This document shows, one piece after another, positions 1-11,608 of a DNA stretch of 64,000 nucleotides (positions within the stretch are counted from its first letter, which is position 1; every line of letters begins with the position of its first letter). The stretch is from NCBI RefSeq assembly GCF_036373705.1, contig NC_089863.1, positions 9,993,857-10,057,856 of the forward strand, written 5' to 3'. The notes below the pieces were generated by a model. It did not search any database, was not told where the DNA came from, and was given only the letters and a program-made list of their open reading frames with translations. The DNA comes from Amia ocellicauda. Taxonomy: Eukaryota > Chordata > Actinopteri > Amiiformes > Amiidae. The position numbers and the translations under genes were made by a program.

Positions 1-481
1 TCATTTTAACATTTTTGTATGGATTATTTGTGTGCTTGTTTATTTGTTTTGTTGTGTGTATATCAATGTGTAAAGCGCTCTGGGGCTGCACTGCGAATAA
101 AAATGCATTGATCGTTTGTGCCAGCCACAGCATAAACACATCGATAACCAACTTGCAATGACAGGTTTCTTCTCAAATCATAGAGAGCTGGTTGCAGAAA
201 AGTGTTTGAGAGTCAGGAAGTCAAACAAACATATCATTCAAAAGCAAGGGCAGTTTTCCGGTATTCCTGAGCATTAGGAAACACTGGTGCTGTAAGAGAC
301 CCTGGTACAGATTGGCATCCCAACTGTCTTTCTAACGATAAGATACTAGTCGAAGACACTGGTCAGATCCTCTGATTGGGAGAGTGCAGGGTGCGCTGTG
401 ATGGGTAGAGTCACAGGAGCTGACAGAGAGAAAGGATTAAAAATCAACCCTGAGAGATTCTTACTTGTCTAGTGTCATATG
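1..481. other. gene-free flank
   Basis: AT-rich sequence without a convincing exon, RNA gene or tandem repeat. Nothing recognised. Confidence 0.5.
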
Positions 482-489
482 CTGTAATG

Positions 490-659
490 CAGGGGTTTTC
501 AAACCGGTCCTGGAGTTCCCCCTGCCCTGCTGGTTTTTGTTCCAGCTGAGGTCTTAACTTATTAATTGAACCCTTAATTGAGCTGACAAAGCAAATTACC
601 ATTCAATAACAACAACCAGCAGGGCAGGGGGTACTGCAGGACCGGTTTGAAAACCCCTG
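490..659. mobile_element. palindromic hAT-type MITE, 170 bp
   Basis: The two ends are inverted copies of about 52 bp with only a few mismatches, beginning CAGGGGTTTTCAAACCGG. The element is flanked by a perfect 8-bp direct repeat, CTGTAATG, at 482-489 and 660-667. An 8-bp target duplication with CAGGG-type termini is characteristic of hAT transposition. There is no coding capacity, so this is a non-autonomous miniature element. Confidence 0.88.
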
Positions 660-667
660 CTGTAATG

Positions 668-1205
668 ATTGAAGAACTAAAAAGACCTTTGCTGTAAATT
701 TCAATATGTGACTATATATATTATATTATATATAATTTATAACACATTCTTGGGACTGACATTTCACATTCCACTGAGAAAGTCTGGCATACTGGTCTTA
801 TTTAGACATGTTTGAAAACAGCTTTATTTATTGTACGAAAGTTAACTCTCAATTACGGATACATATTATATGAAATTATGTTGCATATGAAATTAAGTGT
901 TTCATGACACATGGCATGCATACATTATGTCTATATACCTGAGTTTGATTCTTCCACACTTCTGTGATTGAGTACACTCACTGACTGACTGGCACACTGT
1001 AGTCCCATATGGCATTTGTTTGGTCTGGCATTAGTTGATCATGCCAAGACTGATGTGTCCAGGCAGTGATCTTACCACGCAGAATGAGACCCTTTCAATC
1101 ACATATGCACAGAGGGCTGTGGTTGCGGTTACTGTTGTTAATGTGTGTCCGTCCAGACGCGCTGGAGCAGGACGTGCGTGGTGCGCGTTTGAATTTGAAA
1201 AATAA
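668..1205. other. AT-rich gene-free stretch
   Basis: Contains a short TATATA-rich patch near 713-740. No splice-bounded open frame or RNA gene was seen. Confidence 0.5.
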
Positions 1206-2340
1206 TCACAAACCGACACAACAGCACGGAGAGACGGACACACAGGGAGAGACAGACAGACACACACGGAGAGACGGACACACAGGGAGAGACGGACAGA
1301 CACACATACAGAGAGACGGACACACAGGGAGAGACAGACAGACAGACACACAGGGAGAGACGGACAGACAGGGAGAGACAGACAGACAGACACACACACG
1401 GAGAGACGGACAGACACACATACAGAGAGACGGACACACAGGGAGAGACGGACACACAGGGAGAGACGGACGGACAGACACACATACAGAGAGACGGACA
1501 CACAGGGAGAGACGGACAGACACACACGGAGAGACGGACAGACACACATACAGAGAGACGGACACACAGGGAGAGACAGACAGACAGACACACACGGAGA
1601 GACGGACAGACACACATACAGAGAGACGGACACACAGGGAGAGACAGACAGACAGACACACACGGAGAGACGGACAGACACACATACAGAGAGACGGACA
1701 CACAGGGAGAGACAGACAGACACACACGGAGAGACGGACACAGGGAGAGACGGACACACAGGGAGAGACGGACACAGGGAGAGACGGACACAGGGAGAGA
1801 CGGACAGACACACATACGGAGAAACGGACACACAGGGAGAGACAGACGGACAGACACACATACAGAGAGACGGACACACAGGGAGAGACAGACAGACACA
1901 CACGGAGAGACGGACACAGGGAGAGACGGACACACAGGGAGAGACGGACACAGGGAGAGACGGACAGACACACATACGGAGAAACGGACACACAGGGAGA
2001 GACAGACGGACAGACACACATACAGAGAGACGGACACACAGGGAGAGACAGACAGACACACACGGAGAGACGGACACAGGGAGAGACGGACGGACAGACA
2101 CACATACAGAGAGACGGACACACAGGGAGAGACAGACGGACAGACACACATACAGAGAGACGGACACACAGGGAGAGACAGACAGACAGACACACATACA
2201 GAGAGACGGACACACAGGGAGAGACAGACGGACAGACACACATACAGAGAGACGGACACACAGGGAGAGACAGACAGACAGACACACATACAGAGAGACG
2301 GACACACAGGGAGAGACAGACGGACAGACGGAGGGAGAGC
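1206..2340. repeat. minisatellite, GAGAGACGGACACACAGG-type units
   Basis: About 1.1 kb of tandem units of roughly 18-40 bp built from GAGAGACGGACACACAGGG and GACAGACAGACACACA blocks. Long open frames run through it on both strands only because the units lack stop codons. They encode pure repeat, such as RDGHTGRD or SVCLSVSPC, and resemble no protein, so I do not call a gene. Confidence 0.9.
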
Positions 2341-3097
2341 CGGACACACCGATATGAGGAGAGACAGGCAAGGAGAGGCAGGGAGAGAGAGAGTGCAGGC
2401 CTACACTATGTCTACTACTACTTTTAACTTTTAATGACATTAGTAGACTATATACGGGGCTTAAGTATCTATTATTGTTGTTGTTGTTGGTATTGTTTTT
2501 CTGTTTCAGCTTTTTACGTTTACGAAACAGATAGGCGACATATCTGTGCCCATTCCCTACATTCAAACGTTTTATTTAAAGTGATCATAATTTCATCTTT
2601 ATTAAATTAACATTATTATTAACTCCTGTCAGTTTTTATTGACAGACGCGTTATTATCAGTAGTTATTCCCAGTCATGCGCAGTAGGTTGCTTGGCCCTT
2701 TTCTGTTACATGGCAGATTGATAGATTGTAACAGATTGGACATTTCCGACGATGCTAAGTGAGATAAATGCAGTATAGTGGAAAGAGGCCGCCGATCACT
2801 CGCTTCTCTTCCACAGGGGTTTCATTTACTCACTGGACTGTATAAACGCTGTAAACCTGACTTCCACACACAGGGCGCCGGCTCCAGCACCCCCTGCCGG
2901 TAGCCACCTGTCCCCACGCCACACAACCCACATAAACCAATACATATACAATAACGTATGCTTCAGCAGGGACTTAATTGATTAATTGACTCCCACAATT
3001 ACACGCAAGGTGCCCTAGCGCTCCTCTTGCATACAGGGTATTCCTACGCCGTTATGCAAGAGGAATTATTCCCAACAAGACTAATCACGTAGGCTTG
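2341..3097. other. gene-free stretch upstream of NUTM1, with a small hairpin
   Basis: No clear coding sequence. Perfect 11-bp inverted arms lie at 3022-3032 and 3054-3064 (TCCTCTTGCAT and its complement) with a 21-base loop. A TATAAA string at 2841-2846 is followed by a GC-richer patch and could belong to a promoter for the downstream gene, but this is weak evidence. Confidence 0.35.
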
Positions 3098-3105
3098 CCC
3101 TATAA

Positions 3106-3359
3106 CGGTGTTTCTCAACCCTGGTCCTGCTGGTTAATTGAACCTTAATTGAAGTAACAATCTGCTTAGATATGACTTTTTAAATTGTGTAATTAAAGAG
3201 TTGGTTCTTTAATAAGTTATTTATACAATTCAATACTTAATATAACTTTAAAATAATGAAAAGACTCTGATTTATGACATTATTGGTTCAATTCAGGGTT
3301 CAATTAATTGAGAGCTCGGGTGGTAGGGGGTCCTCCAGGATCTGTACTGAGAACCACTG
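3106..3359. mobile_element. hAT-type MITE, 254 bp
   Basis: Inverted ends start CGGTGTTTCTCA and CAGTGGTTCTCA (complement of the right end), followed by the CCTGG and AATTGAACC blocks common to this element type. Flanks are CCCTATAA (3098-3105) and ACCTATAA (3360-3367), an 8-bp target duplication with one mismatch. No coding capacity. The left inverted repeat is shortened relative to the right. Confidence 0.75.
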
Positions 3360-3401
3360 ACCTATAACACGGCACATAGCGCTAGACCAGGTAAACTAAT
3401 A

Positions 3402-4197
3402 CAGTGAGGGAAAAAGTGTTTGATCCCCTGCTGATTTTGTACGTTTGCCCACTGACAAAGAAATGATCAGTCTATAATTTTAATGGTAGGTGTATTTTAA
3501 CAGGGAGAGACAGAATAACAACAAAAAAATCCAGAAAAACGCATTTCAAAAAAGTTATACAATGATTTGCATGTTAATGAGGGAAATAAGTATTTGATCC
3601 CCTATCAATCAGCAAGATTTCTGGCTCCCAGGTGTCTTTTATACAGGTAACGAGCTGAGATTAGGAGCACTCTCTTAAAGGGACTCTCCTAATCTCAGCT
3701 CGTTACCTGTTTAAAAGACACCTGTCCACAGAAGCAATCAATCAATCAGATTCCAAACTCTCCACCACGGCCAAGACCAAAGAGCTGTCCAAGGATGTCA
3801 GGGACAAGAGTGTAGACCTACACAAGGCTGGAATGGCCTACAAGACCATCGCCAAGCAGCTTGGTGAGAAGGTGACAAGTGTGGAGGAGTGGGACAAAAT
3901 CCCTCCTGAGATGTGTGCAAACCTGGTGGCCAACTCCAAGAAACGTCTGACCTCTGTGATTGCCAACAAGGGTTTTGCCACCAAGTACTAAGTCGAAGGG
4001 GTCAAATACTTATTTCCCTCATTAACATGCAAATCAATTTATAACTTTTTTGAAATGCGTTTTTCTGGATTTTTTTGTTGTTATTCTGTCTCTCACTGTT
4101 AAAATACACCTACCATTAAAATTATAGACTGATCATTTCTTTGTCAGTGGGCAAACGTACAAAATCAGCAGGGGATCAAATACTTTTTCCCTCACTG
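3402..4197. mobile_element. internally deleted Tc1/mariner element
   Basis: Begins CAGTGAGGGAAAAAGT and ends with the inverted equivalent CTTTTTCCCTCACTG, flanked by TA on both sides (3400-3401 and 4198-4199), the Tc1/mariner target duplication. Near-identical inverted arms of about 200 bp follow, then a second internal palindrome at about 3628-3727. Two fragments of the usual Tc1-like transposase region remain, one ending near 3880 and one from near 3882 to 3990, joined by a large deletion. No intact transposase can be made from it. Confidence 0.9.
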
Positions 4198-4332
4198 TAT
4201 TAATTCTCACTCTTCAGCAGTGGTGTAGTGGTAAGGTAATAAGCCGGTAAACTATGTCTGAACATATAACTTTTGTATATGCTGTATTATTATTATTTTA
4301 TTATGATTATTATTGCCATTTTCTAATCACAG

Positions 4333-7300
4333 GCGTTCAGAAAATACTACAGTGCCTCAAATAAAAACACGTTGCCGTCCAGGCAGCCAATCAGGGGACA
4401 GCACGGGTTCCGAGGCCACACCCTCCCGGCGCCGACCCCAGCCCTCATTGGATGAGAAAGGCAAGGGGGGCGGGGACTCCACTCCTTTAGCAGCCCAGGG
4501 CGCCTCCTCGTCTGCTGCTTCCTGCTTAGCAAGAAGGTCCAAAGTACAGGGAGAGAGGGAGGAGAGAAGCAGAGAGAGAGAGGGAGCGAGAGGGGCGGAG
4601 AGAAGCACAAAGGGGGAAGGAGTGAGGCAGAAGGAGGGAGCAAGGCAGACAGGCAGAGCCAAAGAGAGAGAGAGGACCACAGAGAGAGAAGGGGTGATTA
4701 CAAGAGGGGGAGAGAAAGCAAGAATGAGAGGGAGAGAGACAGAGGGATCAACAGAGAGAGGGAAAGAGAGAGAGACAGAAACGGGGAAGGAGATAAAGAC
4801 ACGAAGAGACAGAAAAGCTGAGGATAGAAGGGAGAAAGAAGTAACGTCAACCACAGAGAGAGATGAAATGATGGAGAGGGAGGAGGAAGAGGAGAGAACC
4901 GCAGAGAGAGAGGGAGTGAGAGAGAGGGAGGGATCAAGGAAGAGAGGCAGAGGCAAAGGGAGAGAGAGGACCACAGAGAGAGGAGTGAAAACAAAAGGGA
5001 GAGAAAAAGCAAGAATGAGAGAGAGAGCAAAAGAGAGAGGGGGAGAGACAGAGGGATCGACAGAGAGAGGGAAAGAGAGAGAGACAGAAAGAGGGAAGGA
5101 GATAGAGACACGAAGCGACAGAAAAACAGAGGATAGAAGGGAGACAGAAGTAAAGGCAACCACAGAGAGAGAGGGAACGAGAGAAAGAGAGAGCTTGACA
5201 AAGAGAGGTAAGGAGAGAGTGAGACAGAGAGACAGAAAAACAGAGGACAGAAGGGAGGCAGAAGTAATGTCAACCACAGAGAGAGATGGAACGATGGAGA
5301 GGGAGGAGGAAGAGGAGAGAACCACAGAGAGACAGGGAGTGAGGGAGAGTAAGAAGGAAAGAAGCACAGAGAGAAAGGGAGTGAGAGAGGAAGAGAGAAT
5401 GACAGAGGGAGAGGGAGCGAGGGAGAGGGAGGGATCAAGGAAGAGAGGCAGAGCCAAAGAGAGAGAGACGACCACAGAGAGAGGAGTGAAAACAAAAGGG
5501 AGAGAAAAAGCAAGAATGAGAGAGAGAGAGAAAGAGAGAGGGAGAGAGACAGAGGGATCGACAGAGAGAGGGAAAGAGAGAGAGACAGAAAGAGGGAAGG
5601 AAATAGAGACACAAAGCGACAGAAAAACAGAGGATAGAAGGGAGACAGAAGTAAAGGCAACCACAGAGAGAGAGGGAACGAGGGAGAGAGAGGAGGAGGA
5701 GGAGAGAAGCACAGAGAGAGAGGGAATGATTACAAGAGGGAGAGAGAACACAAGAAAGAGAGATAGAGAGAAAGAGAGAGGGGGAGAGACAGAGGGATCA
5801 ACAGAGAGAGGCCCGGTGTCCCCAGTAGAATCAGCACCAGAGTCCCAGTCACAGACAGCATTGCTTTCAGAACCAGTACCAGGGCGGTACTATATTTCAA
5901 AAGCAATACCAGAACCAGAGGCAGAGGTGTTGGTACCAGAACCTGCATTTATATCAGAACTGGAGTCAGCATCAGAACCAGTACCAGAACCACTATTAGT
6001 ATCAGTATCAGAACCAGCTTCAGTATCGGACTCCAACCTTCAATCTGTATCAGAACCAGGATCGGATAATATAGTGTCCCGAATGAGAACTCGTTGCCGT
6101 CCAGGCAGCCAATCAGGGGACAGCACGGGTTCCGAGGCCACACCCTCCCGGCGCCGACCCCAGCCCTCATTGGATGAGAAAGGCAAGGGGGGCGGGGACT
6201 CCACTCCCTTAGCAGCCCAGGGCGCCTCCTCGTCTGCTGCTTCCTGCTTAGCAAGAAGGTCCAAAGTACAGGGAGAGAGGGAGGAGAGAAGCAGAGAGAG
6301 AGAGGGAGCGAGAGGGGCGGAGAGAAGCACAAAGGGGGAAGGAGTGAGGCAGAAGGAGGGAGCAAGGCAGACAGGCAGAGCCAAAGAGAGAGAGAGGACC
6401 ACAGAGAGAGAAGGGGTGATTACAAGAGGGGGAGAGAAAGCAAGAATGAGAGGGAGAGAGACAGAGGGATCAACAGAGAGAGGGAAAGAGAGAGAGACAG
6501 AAACGGGGAAGGAGATAAAGACACGAAGAGACAGAAAAGCTGAGGATAGAAGGGAGAAAGAAGTAACGTCAACCACAGAGAGAGATGAAATGATGGAGAG
6601 GGAGGAGGAAGAGGAGAGAACCGCAGAGAGAGAGGGAGTGAGAGAGAGGGAGGGATCAAGGAAGAGAGGCAGAGGCAAAGGGAGAGAGAGGACCACAGAG
6701 AGAGGAGTGAAAACAAAAGGGAGAGAAAAAGCAAGAATGAGAGAGAGAGCAAAAGAGAGAGGGGGAGAGACAGAGGGATCGACAGAGAGAGGGAAAGAGA
6801 GAGAGACAGAAAGAGGGAAGGAGATAGAGACACGAAGCGACAGAAAAACAGAGGATAGAAGGGAGACAGAAGTAAAGGCAACCACAGAGAGAGAGGGAAC
6901 GAGAGAAAGAGAGAGCTTGACAAAGAGAGGTAAGGAGAGAGTGAGACGGAGAGACAGAAAGACAGGGAGACTGAGAGAGAAGGAGAAAGATGCAAGGAGA
7001 GCCACAGGAAGAGATGGAACAAGGGAGGGAGGGAAAGAGATAGAGAGAGAGAGAGACTATGCTACTACTCTCTCTACTGCTGCTACATCTACCACAGCTA
7101 CTCCTACCCCTACCACTACTCTTACCCCTACTATTCCTACCCCTACTTCTACCTGTACACCAAGCCCTACTCCTACCCCTACCACAACTACTCCTGCACC
7201 TACTCCAACCACAACTACTCCTACCCCTACTACTACTAGCACAACTTCTCCAACCCCTATTACCTCTACTCCTACTCCTACCCCTACCACAACTACTCCT

Positions 7301-10300
7301 ACCCCTACTACACCTAACACGACTATGCCTTCCACTACTACCCCTACGCCTACTACAACTACCCCTACTCCTACCCCTACTACCCCTACTCCTGCCCTAA
7401 CTATTACTGCTACCACAACTAAGCCTACCCCTACTACCCCAACCACAACTACTCCTACCTCTACTACCCCTACCACAACTACTCCTAACCCTACCATCCC
7501 TACTCCTACCCCTACCACAACATCACCTATCCCTACTACCCCTACCAAAACTACTCCTACCCTTACAAAACCTACCACAACTACTCCTATCTCTACTACC
7601 CCTACCACAACTACTCCTATCCCTACTAACCCTACTACTAGTGCTATGGCAAGTACCACTGCTATATCACCTACCACTACTACTTCTCTTCCCATCACAA
7701 CTACTACCCCTAACACTGCTGTTATTACCCCTGACCCTACAGTTACTCTTGCCCCTCCTGCCCGCCCTGCTCTGGAGTCTCAATCACAGTCCGGGTCAGA
7801 GACAGTATTCGGGTCAGAATGGTCGCTTGCTTCAGAGTCAGTATTGGGGTCGGACCTGTTCATGGGGTTGCAGTCAGAACTAGCATCAAGCATACCCACA
7901 GGTCCGGTACCAGGGATAGATTCAGCACTGTGGTCCATATCGGGGTCAGAACCAATGTCAGTATCAGGGTCAACACTGTGGTCCGAATTTGGGTCAGAGT
8001 TGGAATCAGTCTTGGCATTATTAATACCACCACTTCAGTCAGAACCCATGTTAGTGGCAGTCGGGTCAGTGACAGAACCGTCATCGGTGTCAGATGTGTA
8101 TGCCATGCAGGCATCAGAACCAGAAACTGGATTACAAACAGCACCACCTTTAGAATCAGAGTCAATGTCTAGATCTGCCCTGCTGTCACCAGTAGAATCA
8201 GCACCAGGGTACCAGTCACAGACAGTATTACTTTCAGAACCAGTACCAGAGGGGCACTATATGTCAAAAGCAATACCAGAACCAGAGGCAGAGGTGTTGA
8301 TACCAGAACCTGCATTTATATCAGAACAGGAGTCAGTTTCAATACCAGAATCACTATTAGTATTAGTATCAGAACTATCGGACTCCAACCTTCAATCTGT
8401 ATCAGAACCAGGATCGGATACTACAGTGCCTCAAATGAAAACACGTTGCCATCCAGGCAGCCAATCAGGGGACAGCACGGGTTCAGAGGCCTCACCCTCC
8501 CAGCGCCGACCCCAGCCCTCATTGGATGAGAAAGGCAAGGGGGGCGGGGACTCCACTCCCTTAGCAGCCCAGGGCGCCTCCTCCAGAGCAACACCAGCAC
8601 AGACAGTGCCAGGGCCAGACAGAGAGGGAGTGAGGGAGAGGGAGAAGAACAGAAGCACAGAGAGAGCAGGAGCTTGGGAGAAGGAGGGAGCAAGGGAGAG
8701 AGGCAGAGCAGAAGAGACAGAGAGGACCACTGACAGAGAAGCACTGACTACAAGAGGGAGAGCAAAAGCAAGAATAAGAGAGAAAGAGAGAGGGAGAGAG
8801 ACAGAGGGATCCACAGAGAGAGGGAAAGAGAGAGAGACAGAAAAAGGGAAGGAGAGAGTGAAACGGAGAGACAAAAGGACAGGGAGACCGAAAGACTACA
8901 AGAAAGATAAAGAGACAAGGAGAGCCACAGGAAGAGATGGAACAAGGGAGGGAGGGAGAGAGATGGAGAGAGAGAGAGAGGGGACCCCCCAGAGAAGAGG
9001 CAGAAAGCCACGCCCCAAACCCCGCCAAGCCCCGCCCACCCAACGCAGCCCAACAAACACAACACATACAACACACAGCCCAACGCACACAACACATACA
9101 ACACACAGCCCAACGCACACAACACATACAACACACAGCCCAACGCACACAACACATACAACACACAGCCCAACGCACACAACACATACAACACACAGCC
9201 CAACGCACACAACACATACAACACACAGCCCAACACACACAACACATACAACACACAGCCCAACGCACACAACACATACAACACACAGCCCAACACACAC
9301 AACACATACAAAACGCATCACACGCTCATCCACAAGAACCACTTCTCTTCCCATCACTACTACCCCTAACACTGCTGTTATTACCCCTGACCCTACTGTT
9401 ACTCTTGCCCCTCCTGCCCGCCCTGCTCTGGAAGCAGAGCTGGATTCTCAGTCAGAACCAGAGTCTCAATCACTGTCCGGGTCAGAACCAGCATTTGGAT
9501 CAGAACCAGTACCAGAGCAAGGATCAGAATCAGAGCCAGTATTTGGGTCAGAATGGCCGGTGTTAATGTTTGAGTCTGAGCTGTTCTCGGGGTTGGGGGT
9601 AGAACCAGAATCAGAGAACACAGAACCAGGCTCTGTATTTTCAGAACTACCACTTCTGTCAGAACCCGTCCTAGTGGCAGCTGGGTCAGTGACAGAACCA
9701 ACACCGGTGTCAGATGTGTGTGCTTTGATGGCATCAGAACCAGTAACTGGATCAGACACAGAACCACCATTGGAATCAGAGTCAGTGTCTAGATCTGACC
9801 AGGTGTTACCAGTGGAATCAGCACCAGGGTACCAGTCACAGACAGTTTTGCTTTCAGAACCAGTACCAGAGGCAGAGATGTTTGTACCAGAACCTACATT
9901 TATACTGGAACTGGAATCAGTATCAGAAATAGTACCAGAACCAATATTAGTATCAGTAGCAGAACCAGCTTCACTTTTGGACTCCAACCTTCTATTGGTA
10001 TCAGAACCAGTATCGGACCTGGTATCAGAGCCAACATCAAAACCAACATCAGAAGCAGCATCAGACCCAGTGTCAGTAATAGAATCAGTTTCCATAACAG
10101 GCTCAGACTGTCTGTCTGTATCGGAACCAGTGGTAGATTCAGTTTTGGATTTAGAGCTGTGGATTCTCTCACAACTGGAGCCAGTATCAGAACCACTACC
10201 AGTGACAGGGACAGAACTTCTCCCAGCTTCAGATTTCGTATCAGGCTCGGACCCTCTGCCTTTATCGGACTTAGTGGCATTAACAGTTTCAGATGTAGAG

Positions 10301-11560
10301 CTGTGGTTTCTCTCACAACTGGAGTCAGTATCTGAACCTCTACTAGTGTCCGGGACAGAACCTCTGCCCGCTCCAGTACCAACACTGGACCCAATATCTG
10401 AAGCACAACCAGCAATGCTGCCAGACCCAATATTAGGACCAGAGATAGCCCTGGGCCCAGCCACAGAAGAGGTACCAGAGTCAGTCCTGGGCCCAGTCTC
10501 CGAAGCAATACCAGTAGTAAAGCGAGTAACGGAAACACTATTACACACGTTATCACCAGTGTCACAGACAGAATCAATACCAGTAATGAATCCAGTAACC
10601 CAGATACAACTGGTACCACAATCGGACCCAATAACTCATCTTGAACCAGTATCAGTATCACCAGTCCCAGTCCCAGTACCCGTCTCGGTACCCCGCCAGG
10701 CGTCGGCGTTGATGCCGATGCCCCCCACGCCGCCGCCCTCCTGCCCTGCGCTGGGGCGCCTCTCGCAGCGGATGTACAAGAACTACAGGAGGTGGCAGGA
10801 CTACAGGCGCCTGACCCTGCCCTACTGCCCCTGCTCGCCCGACACAGAGGCCCTCGCCTGCTTCTTCATGTGAGTGGAGGCTCTTTAACTCCTTTAATGA
10901 ATGTATCTGTTCTCCCTCTTCCCCTCCCTCTTATCAGTGCGGTCCAGTCAGCCAGTGTGTTTATATTAATCTCTGCCTCTCTCTCCTCCTCCTCACTCTT
11001 CCTCTCCCTCTCTCACACCTCTGCCTCTCAGTCCGGTGCTGAGGTCCCTGTCACGCCTGTATTACCATCTGTCCCTGTCTCAAGGGATGTCTATGGCCGT
11101 GGCCGAGTGGAAGAGACTGAGCAACTGTGACCGCATTATCTACTATGACATGGCCAGGAAGTGAGTACATGCTGAGACACACTGAGATACACTGAGAGAC
11201 ACTTAGACGCACTGAGAGACACTGAGACGCACTTAGACACACTGAGAGACACTGAGAGACACTGAGACGCACTGAGAGACACTGAGAGACACTGAGACAC
11301 ACTGAGAGACACTGAGAGACACTGAGACGCACTGAGAGACACTGAGACGCACTTAGACACACTGAGAGACACTGAGAGACACTGAGACACACTGAGAGAC
11401 ACTGAGAGACACTGAGACACACTGAGAGACACTGAGAGACACTGAGACACACTGAGAGACACTGAGAGACACTGAGACGCACTGAGAGACACTGAGACGC
11501 ACTGAGACGCACTGAGACACACTGAGGGACACTGAGACGCACTGAGACACACAGATAGAC

Positions 11561-11608
<48 letters not shown>

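Noticed and set aside
1031-2566. Open frames of 350-510 codons on both strands
   Set aside because: They are tandem-repeat read-through without domain, splice or codon evidence.
3771-3990. Possible intact Tc1 transposase
   Set aside because: Only two short pieces of the transposase region remain, joined by a deletion; there is no open frame of useful length.
9043-9310. CRISPR-like regular repeats
   Set aside because: Direct tandem units without unique spacers in a vertebrate coding exon.
4347-10661. Several minus-strand frames opposite the NUTM1 exon (Leu/Ser-rich)
   Set aside because: They mirror GAGA-rich and TCAGAACCA-rich coding repeats. The plus frame continues into the conserved NUT core, so the minus frames are shadows.
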